Origin: Bacillota bacterium
Lineage (GTDB): Bacteria; Bacillota_I; Bacilli_A; RFN20; CAG-826
Length of the DNA: 24,016 nt
NCBI GenBank assembly: GCA_003501485.1
Contig: DNPJ01000005.1
Location: forward strand, 1-24,016
Direction of reading: 5' to 3'
Part shown: positions 1-7,622 of the stretch, piece by piece
Position numbering within the stretch: the stretch's first letter is position 1
How the letters are laid out: each line of letters begins with the position of its first letter
Made by a program: the position numbers and the translations under genes
Notes under the pieces: model-generated
The model's input: the letters and a program-made list of their open reading frames with translations, nothing else
Databases searched by the model: none
Told to the model about the DNA's origin: nothing

Positions 1-19
1 TGTCAAATTTAAAAATTGC

Positions 20-514
20 TTATTTTTTAGAAGAATCAAGATTAAGGATTGCTTGACGTTGCTTTTCGAATTCTTCTTTTGAAATAATGCCTTCATCCAA
101 AAGTTTTTTCCATTCAATTATTTTTTGAATTTTTGGATTTTTTTGAGGGTCATTTTCAACGGATTTGTTATATGCAATATATTCAATTAATAAAAGAATA
201 AAATAAAGTGCATAAACACTAACAGCGGCTACCCCGAGAATTGCGGCAATTGCATATTCTGCTGCCGCAATACTAGCGTATAAAATGACAATCATAAAAC
301 CTGTTGTTAGTCCAACGCCAATTCTTTTTACAATAGAGTTTTTTGCATTGAACATAAAGAAATCAACAAAACCTAATATGACAAAATTTATGCATGTAGC
401 ACTAATAGCGGCATCTGTGGTATTTAATGTTATGCTTCCTAAAACAAAAGTAACCCCAGCTAGAACAAAACTCAAATATAAAAAGATTGATTTAATGATA
501 TTAAAAATTTTCAT
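20..514 (-). CDS. Four-helix membrane protein with C-terminal SHOCT domain
   Basis: 164-residue protein of unknown role. The sequence shows four hydrophobic segments (about residues 8-30, 36-55, 65-85 and 88-113), a short basic linker and a C-terminal amphipathic stretch (about 129-157) with the pattern LLDEGIISKEEFEKQRQAIL. That is the SHOCT signature, a short helical tail found on many bacterial membrane proteins and thought to mediate oligomerisation. The start is well supported: on the minus strand AAAGGAGG (519-526) lies 5 bases before the ATG. It is transcribed divergently from the nicotinamidase gene, with 196 bp of AT-rich DNA between them. No catalytic residues are visible, so function is open; the SHOCT call is good and the role is unknown. 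Confidence 0.8.
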   Translation of the reverse strand: MKIFNIIKSIFLYLSFVLAGVTFVLGSITLNTTDAAISATCINFVILGFVDFFMFNAKNSIVKRIGVGLTTGFMIVILYASIAAAEYAIAAILGVAAVSVYALYFILLLIEYIAYNKSVENDPQKNPKIQKIIEWKKLLDEGIISKEEFEKQRQAILNLDSSKK

Positions 515-667
515 AATTCCTCCTTTCTTTTTGTTTGGTTAATTATACATATATTGAAAGTCATTTAATTCATATTTCCGCTTTTGAAATCTTTTATTTA
601 AAAATTAATTATCGAATTTATTTGTTTTAAAAAACGCAAACAATCATCTAACAATATTTAATAGTTA

Positions 668-696
668 TTTACACAAGATTTTATTTTTCATAAAAT
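668..696 (+). promoter_or_regulatory. Sigma-A type promoter for the nicotinamidase-PFK pair
   Basis: TTTACA at 668-673 and TAAAAT at 691-696 are separated by exactly 17 bp. A start about 7 bp past the -10 box would fall near 703, leaving a leader of only about 8 nt before the ATG at 711 and no room for a Shine-Dalgarno sequence. The remainder of the 543-710 gap is AT-rich and holds no other recognisable element. Confidence 0.6.
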
Positions 697-710
697 TATT
701 AAAGATTGAT

Positions 711-1229
711 ATGAAAAAATTATTAATTGTAGTTGATTATCAAAATGACTTCGTAAATGGAACGCTTGGTTTTGATGATGCGATTGAATTAGAAAAGCCA
801 ATTGCTAATCGTATCAAGAGCGCTAAAGATAATGGTGAAGAAGTTGTGTTTACCAAAGATGTGCACGAAGATAATTACTTGATGAGCGAAGAAGGCAAAA
901 ATCTTCCAATATCTCATTGTATTAGAAACAGTGGAGGAGAAGATTTCTTTGGCGAAATTAAAGAATTATCAAAAGAACATCTTGTTTTTGAAAAGAACAC
1001 CTTTGGTTCATCATTATTGTTTGATTATTTAAAGGAAAATCATTTTGATCAAATTACTTTAATCGGCCTTGTTTCATATATTTGTGTTTTATCAAACGCT
1101 GTTATTGCAAAGGCGGCTAATCCTGATGCTCATATAATAATTGAAAAAGATTTAACGTCTGGTATTGATAAAAAACTTCAAAATGAAGCATTTGATGTTT
1201 TAAAAAACATTCATATACAAATCAAATAG
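711..1229 (+). CDS. pncA: Nicotinamidase / isochorismatase-family cysteine hydrolase
   Basis: Probably converts nicotinamide to nicotinate and ammonia in cytosolic NAD salvage. The 172-residue protein carries the family's expected residues: Asp9 in VVDYQNDF, Lys95 in FEKNTFGSS and Cys125 in GLVSYICVLSNAV as the D-K-C triad. Asp50 and His52 (TKDVH) and His69 (PISHC) are in the positions of the nicotinamidase metal site, which favours a true nicotinamidase over a generic isochorismatase hydrolase. Length is slightly short for the family (180-215). The start at 711 directly precedes the KKLLIVVDYQNDF strand; there is no clear SD because the promoter is so close. The PPi-phosphofructokinase follows after 16 nt, so the two are likely co-transcribed. 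Substrate is inferred from motifs. Confidence 0.85.
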   Translation: MKKLLIVVDYQNDFVNGTLGFDDAIELEKPIANRIKSAKDNGEEVVFTKDVHEDNYLMSEEGKNLPISHCIRNSGGEDFFGEIKELSKEHLVFEKNTFGSSLLFDYLKENHFDQITLIGLVSYICVLSNAVIAKAANPDAHIIIEKDLTSGIDKKLQNEAFDVLKNIHIQIK

Positions 1230-1245
1230 AAAGAGGAATATATAT

Positions 1246-2451
1246 ATGTCAAAAAAAGCTATGGTCTATATTCAATCAGGTGGACCAACATCAGTAATTA
1301 ATTCATCGCTTTATGGTGCGATTAGAGAGGCACAAGCTCACCCCGAAGAAATATCACATATTTATGGGTCACTTCATGGTATTGAAGGCCTTTTATGTGA
1401 TGAACTTATCGATTTAAACAAAGAAGATTATGAAACAATTGAATTACTTAAACAAACTCCAGGTTCTGTTTTAGGTACATCGCGTCATAAACTTCCTAAG
1501 GATTACCATGACGACGAATATAAAACTATTATTGAAACTTTGAAAAAGCACAATATTGGTTATGTATTTGTCAATGGCGGCAATGATTCGATGGATACAT
1601 GTTACAAATTATCAACATTATGCAAAGAACTTAATCTCGATATCAAAGTAATGGGCGTTCCAAAAACTGTCGATAACGATTTAGCGGAAACAGATCACTC
1701 AAATGGCTTTGGCAGTGCTGCGAAATATGTCGTTAATACTGTAAAAGAAATTTGCATTGACGCTAAATGTTATAAAAAAGGAAAAGTATACATTATTGAA
1801 ATCATGGGAAGAAATGCCGGCTGGTTAACTGCTAGTGTTGATTTATTAGAGGGAGAAGATAGACCAGATTTAATTTATCTTCCTGAAAACAAATTTGATG
1901 TTGATGATTTTGTTAAAAATGCAAAAGAAATATTTGCCAAAAAAGGTTATTGCATAGCTGCTATAAGTGAAGGTATTGAGTTTGAAAGAGATGAAAGTAA
2001 AGTTCGTATCGATTCATTTGGTCACAAACAACTTGGTGGAGCTGCAATTGATTTAGCTTCAATAATTGAAGATAAACTTGACCTTCCAACTCGTGCAATT
2101 GAATTATCGCTTCCTCAAAGAGCGTATGCATTCTTAGTCAGCAAAGTTGATCAAGAAGAAACAATTGAATGTGGAAAAATGGCTGTTAAAAAAGCTCTCG
2201 AAGGTATGAGTGGACACATGATTGCAATTAAACGCATTTCATCTAATCCATACAAAGTTCATTACGAACCTGTCGATATTAGTAAAATTGCCAATGTTGA
2301 AAGAGTTGTGCCAACATCGATGATGAATGATGTTCATCACATGGATAAAACGTTTAAAGATTATTGTCTTCCATTGATTCAAGGAGAGATTGAAATTAAA
2401 TACGAAAACGGAATTATTAAATCTGCGGAACTAAAAAAGCATCGCATTTAA
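1246..2451 (+). CDS. pfp: Pyrophosphate-dependent 6-phosphofructokinase
   Basis: Catalyses reversible phosphorylation of fructose 6-phosphate to the 1,6-bisphosphate, probably with PPi as donor. The 401-residue protein shows the PFK-family landmarks: SGGPTSVIN (11-19), GGNDS (111-115), PKTVDND (139-145, catalytic Asp in TVDND) and MGRNAGW (187-193). The acidic/amide residue in GGNDS and Lys in PKTVDND, where ATP enzymes have GGDGS-type and PGTIDND sequences, are the recognised marks of PPi specificity. Length agrees with the short bacterial PPi-PFK group (about 400). A GAAAGAGG SD (1229-1236) lies 9 nt before the ATG. It follows the nicotinamidase gene and ends at a strong terminator. Acholeplasma is known for PPi-PFK glycolysis, which agrees with the inferred lineage. 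The donor is inferred from motifs. Confidence 0.92.
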   Translation: MSKKAMVYIQSGGPTSVINSSLYGAIREAQAHPEEISHIYGSLHGIEGLLCDELIDLNKEDYETIELLKQTPGSVLGTSRHKLPKDYHDDEYKTIIETLKKHNIGYVFVNGGNDSMDTCYKLSTLCKELNLDIKVMGVPKTVDNDLAETDHSNGFGSAAKYVVNTVKEICIDAKCYKKGKVYIIEIMGRNAGWLTASVDLLEGEDRPDLIYLPENKFDVDDFVKNAKEIFAKKGYCIAAISEGIEFERDESKVRIDSFGHKQLGGAAIDLASIIEDKLDLPTRAIELSLPQRAYAFLVSKVDQEETIECGKMAVKKALEGMSGHMIAIKRISSNPYKVHYEPVDISKIANVERVVPTSMMNDVHHMDKTFKDYCLPLIQGEIEIKYENGIIKSAELKKHRI

Positions 2452-2464
2452 TTAAAAATATTTA

Positions 2465-2486
2465 GGGCGGTTCAACCGCCTTTTTT
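2465..2486 (+). terminator. Rho-independent terminator after the PFK gene
   Basis: GGCGG (2466-2470) and CCGCC (2476-2480) form a stem closed by the loop TTCAA, followed at once by six T. It begins 14 bp after the PFK stop. Such a GC-rich hairpin stands out sharply in this AT-rich sequence. Confidence 0.92.
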
Positions 2487-2549
2487 GTTGCATTTACTAA
2501 GTGCGCGTTAATAAAAAGTTTTTCTTATGAAAATATAAATATTTTTTCT

Positions 2550-2578
2550 TTGACTTTTTAGTTTTTCATAGTAATAAT
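2550..2578 (+). promoter_or_regulatory. Candidate promoter of the ATP synthase operon
   Basis: TTGACT (2550-2555) is followed after 17 bp by AATAAT (2573-2578), just downstream of the PFK terminator and upstream of the first operon gene. A start near 2585 would exclude a TTG at 2584 as start codon and supports the ATG at 2605. The -35 box is good; the -10 box is imperfect. Confidence 0.5.
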
Positions 2579-2604
2579 ATGGATTGCAAGAAAGTATATT
2601 TTTT

Positions 2605-3072
2605 ATGAAGAAATGGATAAGCCAATTAAATGAACTTCAAAGGATGCTTCTACTCGGGGGCATTGTTATGCTTTTTTTATGTTTGCTTAGCTTAATTCCT
2701 TTATTTGTTTTTAATCAAACCGGTTGGCTTATTGGAGTTTCAATTGGATCAACAGTTGGAATCATCAATATATTGCTTACTTACAAAGGCAGTGAAGTCG
2801 GTTTGAAAACATACAAAACTTTTTACTTTATGCTTTTCTATTTTGTAAGAATTTTGTTAATTTTGTTATCTTTTCTTCTAACAGCTTTATTTCAATTTGG
2901 TTTTATTGTAGGAGAAAATGTTTTCTTTTCGCCGATAAGCGCATTTGATTTTTCTTTATGGGGCGATTTAATTGGTGTTCTTCCAATGCAAATTGTCTTA
3001 GTTATTGTCATGATGAAAGAAAAGAAAAATCCAATAACTATCTCAGAAAATCTTAATAAGGATGAAAAATAA
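2605..3072 (+). CDS. atpI: AtpI-like membrane protein, first gene of the ATP synthase operon
   Basis: 155-residue hydrophobic protein with four predicted transmembrane segments (about 13-36, 40-60, 74-100 and 121-137) and a charged, Lys-rich C-terminus. It sits where atpI is normally found, before atpB, and its stop shares one base with the atpB start (TAATG), so translation is coupled. AtpI is linked to c-ring assembly in other bacteria, but sequence conservation in this position is poor, so the name rests mainly on position and topology. The ATG at 2605 is preferred over an in-frame TTG at 2584 because the TTG coincides with the expected transcription start. Only a weak SD (AAGAAAG) is seen. 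Confidence 0.65.
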   Translation: MKKWISQLNELQRMLLLGGIVMLFLCLLSLIPLFVFNQTGWLIGVSIGSTVGIINILLTYKGSEVGLKTYKTFYFMLFYFVRILLILLSFLLTALFQFGFIVGENVFFSPISAFDFSLWGDLIGVLPMQIVLVIVMMKEKKNPITISENLNKDEK

Positions 3073-3854
3073 TGAGCGGTTTATTTAGTGAAAAGAATAT
3101 AATATTTGCTCCAAATTTAGAGACAATCATTTGTGTGGCTATTTGTCTTATTTTTTCTGTTGTTTTTATAATCGCAGGAATTATGGCGAAGCGCGCTGAT
3201 GCAACTAAAAAACCAAAGGGTTTATTGTTTGTAATGGATTTTGCTATTGAAAAAATCGACTCTTTTACTGCTTCAACAATGGGTGAAGGATTTGAAAATT
3301 TTGGTGGAATTTTACTTCCCATTATTTGCTTCTTATTTTCCAATTTTATTGTTGGTATTACAGGTCTTCCAACTCCTATGGCGTATCTTCCTGTGCCTCT
3401 TTCTCTCGGATTGTTTACTTTTTTGATGATTCACATAACATCGATCAGATATACAAAATGGCATTATTTTAAAAGATTTATCGATCCTGTCCCATTGTTT
3501 TTACCTGCAAACTTATTGAGTATGTGGGCTCCGCTTCTTTCCTTAACACTCCGTTTGTTTGGAAATGCTTTAACAGGATGGGTTTTAATTACGCTTGTTA
3601 ACTGGGGACTAGAAAACGCTGGTGCAGCATTATTCGGTATTGTTAATGCCGGTACTGCATATGGAAAACCAATTGATATGCTTCTTATACCAGTTGTAAC
3701 CCCTGTATTGCATGCGTATTTTGATGTATTTTCGACTTGTATTCAAACGATTGTGTTTGTATTTTTAACTGCATTGTTTGTTGCACAAGAAAAACCAGAT
3801 CCAACAGAAGAGCTTACTGTTGGTTCTAGAAAGGAGATGAAACAAAATGACTGA
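3072..3854 (+). CDS. atpB: F1Fo ATP synthase subunit a
   Basis: Stator channel subunit of the membrane Fo sector, forming the half-channels next to the c ring. The 260-residue protein is strongly hydrophobic with five or six membrane helices. The family's key helix is present: SLTLRLFGN (about 157-165) with the essential Arg161. A second conserved segment, HAYFDVFSTCIQTIVFVFLTAL (214-235), holds the conserved Gln near the end of the protein. Start overlaps the preceding stop by one base (TAATG). It ends in TGA at 3852-3854, eight bases into atpE, evidence that TGA is a stop here. Confidence 0.97.
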   Translation: MSGLFSEKNIIFAPNLETIICVAICLIFSVVFIIAGIMAKRADATKKPKGLLFVMDFAIEKIDSFTASTMGEGFENFGGILLPIICFLFSNFIVGITGLPTPMAYLPVPLSLGLFTFLMIHITSIRYTKWHYFKRFIDPVPLFLPANLLSMWAPLLSLTLRLFGNALTGWVLITLVNWGLENAGAALFGIVNAGTAYGKPIDMLLIPVVTPVLHAYFDVFSTCIQTIVFVFLTALFVAQEKPDPTEELTVGSRKEMKQND

Positions 3855-4092
3855 TATTGGTCTTATCGCTATTGCAGCGGCTATTGCTATCTTTTCATCA
3901 GGTTGCTCTTCAATCGGTGAAGCATTGCTTATCACAAAAGCTCTTGATGGAATGGCAAGAAATCCAGAAGCAAGCAAGACTCTTCGTTCCAATATGATTA
4001 TTGGTACTGCTCTTGTTGAAACTTGTGGTATTTACGCTCTTTTAGTAGCTATTTTAATTATTTTCGTTTTGCCTGGTTTAATTGTTCATTAA
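3847..4092 (+). CDS. atpE: F1Fo ATP synthase subunit c, two-carboxylate type
   Basis: Rotor ring subunit: two membrane helices joined by a polar loop (ARNPEA, residues 37-42). The 81-residue length is usual. The ion-binding carboxylate is Glu58 in LVETCGIY, and a second glutamate, Glu25 in SSIGEALL, lies 13 residues before the loop Arg38, the position of Gln32 in the Ilyobacter Na+ ring. Thr59 and Tyr63 match the hydroxyl and tyrosine of the Na+ motif (ESTGIY), while Cys60 replaces its second hydroxyl. This pattern favours Na+ coupling, but this is inference. AAGGAG (3831-3836) precedes the ATG by 10 nt and the start lies inside the end of atpB. Confidence 0.96.
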   Translation: MTDIGLIAIAAAIAIFSSGCSSIGEALLITKALDGMARNPEASKTLRSNMIIGTALVETCGIYALLVAILIIFVLPGLIVH

Positions 4093-4111
4093 TTTTTAGG
4101 AGGTGCATCTT

Positions 4112-4705
4112 ATGAATAAGAAAAAAATCATTAAGATTAGTTGTCTTATTATGCTTTCTTTTGCTATGACAAGTTGCTCAGATGTTCCACTTGATTCTTC
4201 TCAATTTCTGGAAAGAATATCATTTAATGTGTGGGATTTTTTAGCAGTTTTTGCGGCATTTATAGTTCTTATTTTAATTGCTTTCTTTTTTGGTTATAAA
4301 CCTGTGAAAGCATATATTAAAAAGCGTGGAGATTATATCGAAGATAAAATTAAAACCGCCGAAGATAGAGAATTAAAAACAAGAAATATTATTTCAGAAG
4401 CTGAAGAAAACGTTAAAGATAGTAAAAAACAAGCGCTTGAAATTATTGAACAAGCGAAGTTAGATGCACAACAAGAAAAAGAACAAATTATCGAACAAGC
4501 AAAACTAGAAGCTCAAAATCAACTCGATAAAGCTCAAAAAGATATTGAAAGAGAAATCGAGAAAAGCAAAGATGACATTCATAAAGAAATTGTGGATGTC
4601 GCCATGAAAGCTAGTAGTAAAATTATTGGCCGTGAGATTGATGAAAAAGACAACGAAAGATTGATTGATTCTTTCGTTAATGATTTAACAAAGGATAAAA
4701 AATAA
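4112..4705 (+). CDS. atpF: F1Fo ATP synthase subunit b, lipoprotein form
   Basis: Peripheral stalk subunit linking Fo to F1. The 197-residue protein starts with a basic stretch (NKKKIIK), a hydrophobic core and a lipobox-like MTSC, putting the predicted lipidated cysteine at residue 22. A second hydrophobic helix follows (about 42-62), then a long charged coiled coil (about 70-180) typical of b subunits. Most bacterial b subunits have one N-terminal helix and no lipobox; a lipoprotein b subunit is known from Mycoplasma pneumoniae. The ATG at 4112 is chosen because AGGAGG at 4098-4103 lies 8 nt upstream; an in-frame GTG at 4103 would sit on the SD itself. Its stop overlaps atpH by one base (TAATG). 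Confidence 0.93.
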   Translation: MNKKKIIKISCLIMLSFAMTSCSDVPLDSSQFLERISFNVWDFLAVFAAFIVLILIAFFFGYKPVKAYIKKRGDYIEDKIKTAEDRELKTRNIISEAEENVKDSKKQALEIIEQAKLDAQQEKEQIIEQAKLEAQNQLDKAQKDIEREIEKSKDDIHKEIVDVAMKASSKIIGREIDEKDNERLIDSFVNDLTKDKK

Positions 4706-5256
4706 TGGATTCGCTTTCGACAAGATATGCTTCCGCACTATTAAGCATAGCCAAAGAAGAACATAAGATAATTGAATACAAAAATGTTTTTAATGATTTT
4801 TATGATCTTTTAAAAAATAATGTGGAAATATCAAAAATTCTTGAGTCATATTTTGTCAAAGAAGAACAGCGTTTTAAATTTGTTGACGAATTGACAAGCA
4901 AATATCAATTAGAAAATTTTTCATCATTTATTAAGCTATTGATTAAAAAGCATCGATTTATCGAAATAAAACACATCAAGAATGAATTCAATAAATTGGC
5001 TAATCAAGAATTAGGAATATTCGATGGATATGTCTATTCGGTTAATTATTTAACAAAAGAACAAATAAATAGAATTGAGGTTTCCATAAGTGATGTGCTT
5101 CATCATAGAGTAGAATTAATCAACAAAATTGACGAAAGTCTTATTGGTGGCGTCAAGGTCGCGGTTAATGATCATGTTTTTGATGGTTCAATAAAATATA
5201 AGCTAGTAAATATGAAACAAATGTTAAATGAAAGGAGCAAAAATAATGAAAATTGA
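4705..5256 (+). CDS. atpH: F1Fo ATP synthase subunit delta
   Basis: Connects the peripheral stalk to the top of F1. The 183-residue length is normal. It has the family's N-terminal helical domain, opening with STRYASALLSIAKEE, and the C-terminal signature region around LTKEQINRIEVSIS and IDESLIGGVKVAVNDHVFDGSIKYKL, where IGG and D.S...KL are the conserved marks. The start shares one base with the atpF stop, and the last 11 bases overlap atpA, so translation is tightly coupled on both sides. Confidence 0.95.
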   Translation: MDSLSTRYASALLSIAKEEHKIIEYKNVFNDFYDLLKNNVEISKILESYFVKEEQRFKFVDELTSKYQLENFSSFIKLLIKKHRFIEIKHIKNEFNKLANQELGIFDGYVYSVNYLTKEQINRIEVSISDVLHHRVELINKIDESLIGGVKVAVNDHVFDGSIKYKLVNMKQMLNERSKNNEN

Positions 5257-6748
5257 TTCTTCAGAAATTAGTGCTTTAATTAAAAAACAAATTGAGGATT
5301 TTTCTCACAAAGTTGAATCCGACGATGTTGGAACAGTTATCACAATAGGTGATGGTGTTGCTTTGGTTTACGGTCTTGATAAAGCAATGCTAGGTGAACT
5401 GGTTATTTTTCCTCATGATGTATACGGAATGGTCATGAACCTAGAAGAAGAAAACGTTGGATGCGTTCTTTTGGGTGATGATACTCTTATTAAAGAAGGC
5501 GATTTAGTTAAACGCACAAAAAGTGTTGTTAAAGTTCCTGTTGGTGACACTTTGCTTGGCAGAGTAGTTAACGCTCTTGGACAACCTCTTGATGGATTAG
5601 GCGATATTAAAACAGATAAATTCCGTCCTGTTGAAGTAATTGCTCCGGGTGTTATGTATCGCAAAAGCGTCGACACACCTCTTCAAACAGGGATTAAAGC
5701 AATTGATGCTATGATACCAATTGGACGAGGCCAACGTGAACTCATTATTGGTGATCGTCAAACTGGGAAAACTGCAATTGCAATCGATACAATCATTAAT
5801 CAAAAAAATCAAAATGTTAAATGCATTTATGTTGCAATAGGACAAAAAAATTCAACAGTTGCATCTCTTGTTGATAAATTAAAAACTGCTGGCGCAATGG
5901 ACTATACAGTTGTTGTCAGCGCAACCGCTAGTGAACTAGCTCCTTTGCTTTACTTAGCGCCTTATTCAGGCATGGCAATGGCGGAAGAATGGCTTCATAA
6001 AGGTGAAGATGTTCTCATTATTTTCGATGATTTAAGTAAACATGCGGTTTCGTATAGAACATTATCCCTTCTTTTAAAACGTCCAAGTGGAAGAGAAGCC
6101 TATCCGGGTGATGTATTCTATCTTCACTCAAGACTTCTTGAAAGAGCTTGTAAACTAAATGATGAAAATGGCGGTGGTTCAATTACTGCTCTTCCAATTA
6201 TTGAAACTCAAGCAGGAGACATTTCTGCATATATTCCAACAAATGTTATTTCAATTACTGATGGACAAATATTCCTCATGAGCGATTTATTTAATGCTGG
6301 TCAAAGACCTGCTATTGATTCAGGACTTTCTGTTTCTCGTGTTGGAAGTGCCGCACAAATAAAAGCTATGAAGCAAGTTGCAAATTCTTTAAAAATTGAG
6401 CTTGCTAGCTATAGCGAACTTCAAGCTTTCTCCCAATTTGGAAGTGATCTTGATGAAGATACTAAAAAAGTTCTTCGCCACGGAGCAATTCTCATGGAAG
6501 TTTTAAAGCAAAATCAATACGATACATATCCAGTTGATAGACAAATAATAGAACTTTTTGCCGCTAAATATCGTTTGTTAGAAAATATTGAAATTTCATC
6601 AATAAAATCGACATTAAATGATATATATGAATATATAAAAACGTCTCATCATGAGATTATTGATGAAATTAATGAAAAGAAAATTCTTAGTGATGAGCTA
6701 ACTAATAATCTTAAAAAAGTAATTTCTGACTTTTTAGAAATAAAATAA
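5246..6748 (+). CDS. atpA: F1Fo ATP synthase subunit alpha
   Basis: Non-catalytic nucleotide-binding subunit of the F1 hexamer. At 500 residues it is full length. It shows the N-terminal beta-barrel, Walker A GDRQTGKT (169-176), the IIFDDLSKHAVSYR segment with the Walker B Asp and the SGLSVSRVGSAAQ segment containing the arginine finger. The start at 5246 is chosen over an in-frame ATG at 5228 because AAGGAG (5232-5237) lies 8 nt before it and the family begins at this point; the start lies within the last 11 bases of atpH. atpG begins 2 nt after its stop. Confidence 0.98.
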   Translation: MKIDSSEISALIKKQIEDFSHKVESDDVGTVITIGDGVALVYGLDKAMLGELVIFPHDVYGMVMNLEEENVGCVLLGDDTLIKEGDLVKRTKSVVKVPVGDTLLGRVVNALGQPLDGLGDIKTDKFRPVEVIAPGVMYRKSVDTPLQTGIKAIDAMIPIGRGQRELIIGDRQTGKTAIAIDTIINQKNQNVKCIYVAIGQKNSTVASLVDKLKTAGAMDYTVVVSATASELAPLLYLAPYSGMAMAEEWLHKGEDVLIIFDDLSKHAVSYRTLSLLLKRPSGREAYPGDVFYLHSRLLERACKLNDENGGGSITALPIIETQAGDISAYIPTNVISITDGQIFLMSDLFNAGQRPAIDSGLSVSRVGSAAQIKAMKQVANSLKIELASYSELQAFSQFGSDLDEDTKKVLRHGAILMEVLKQNQYDTYPVDRQIIELFAAKYRLLENIEISSIKSTLNDIYEYIKTSHHEIIDEINEKKILSDELTNNLKKVISDFLEIK

Positions 6749-6750
6749 AT

Positions 6751-7611
6751 ATGGCACAAAATTTAAATAAGACAAAACGTCGCATTAGTTCGATAAATTC
6801 GACTAAAAAAATAACTAAAGCGATGGAACTTGTTGCAAGCGTTAAATTAAAACGTTTCAAAAACATTATGTTCCAAAACGAATGCTACACAAATGAAATT
6901 ATTTCACTTGTGAATATTTTGTTGTCTTCTTTAAATGAAAAAGATAATGAAGATATACAAAAATATTTTCTACCTAATAATAACGGAAAAGATTTGATTG
7001 TCGTAATATCTTCAAATTTAGGATTATGTGCTTCTTACAATAATGAAGTTTTCAAATATGTATTGGAAAATGTTAACGAAAAAACATCTATCATCGTTCC
7101 AATTGGAATAAAAGGAAATGACTATTTTTCTTCTTTGGGATTTACTACGATCGATGATTTTGTTTTACTCAATGAAAAGATTAATTACAGTGATGTAGTT
7201 AAATTGGGGAGATATTTGTTAAATGAGTTTTTAAGTGGAAAATATAGAAGCATAAAACTAATATATACAAAATATGTTAACTCAATTAAGTTTGTGCCAA
7301 ACAAGATTGATATATTACCGATAAATAAAACTCAAAAGACCGCGACAAATAATGGCTATGCTCCAATATTTGATCCAAATGTTGAATCACTAATCAGTGA
7401 ACTTGTTCCATTATATGTAAATTCGCTTCTTTATCAAAAAATAATTGAAGCGCAAGTAAGTGAACAAGGTTCTAGACGAAACGCAATGGAAAATGCAAAC
7501 GATAATGCTGACGATTTAATTAAGAAATTAACAATTGAATATAACAAAGCTAGACAAGCCGCAATTACACAAGAAATTAACGAGGTAGTTGCAGGTCAAA
7601 TTGATAAATAA
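6751..7611 (+). CDS. atpG: F1Fo ATP synthase subunit gamma
   Basis: Central rotor shaft turning within the alpha/beta hexamer. The 286 residues include both terminal helices of the coiled coil, the most conserved parts: NLNKTKRRISSINSTKKITKAMELVAS near the start shows the I.S...T.KIT.AM.LVA pattern, and the end has RRNAMENANDNADDLI and NKARQAAITQEINEVVAG. The middle is more divergent, as is usual. It begins 2 nt after the atpA stop without an obvious SD, so it probably depends on ribosomes finishing atpA. Confidence 0.97.
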   Translation: MAQNLNKTKRRISSINSTKKITKAMELVASVKLKRFKNIMFQNECYTNEIISLVNILLSSLNEKDNEDIQKYFLPNNNGKDLIVVISSNLGLCASYNNEVFKYVLENVNEKTSIIVPIGIKGNDYFSSLGFTTIDDFVLLNEKINYSDVVKLGRYLLNEFLSGKYRSIKLIYTKYVNSIKFVPNKIDILPINKTQKTATNNGYAPIFDPNVESLISELVPLYVNSLLYQKIIEAQVSEQGSRRNAMENANDNADDLIKKLTIEYNKARQAAITQEINEVVAGQIDK

Positions 7612-7622
7612 GGAGAACACTT

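Noticed and set aside
3847..3910. FSSGC in subunit c as a lipobox
   Set aside because: It lies inside the first membrane helix of a c subunit with no basic n-region; the fit is poor and not expected for the family.
5413..5845. Minus-strand open frames inside atpA, and similar ones inside atpD, priA and gmk
   Set aside because: Antisense shadows of strongly conserved genes; no SD and no recognisable product.
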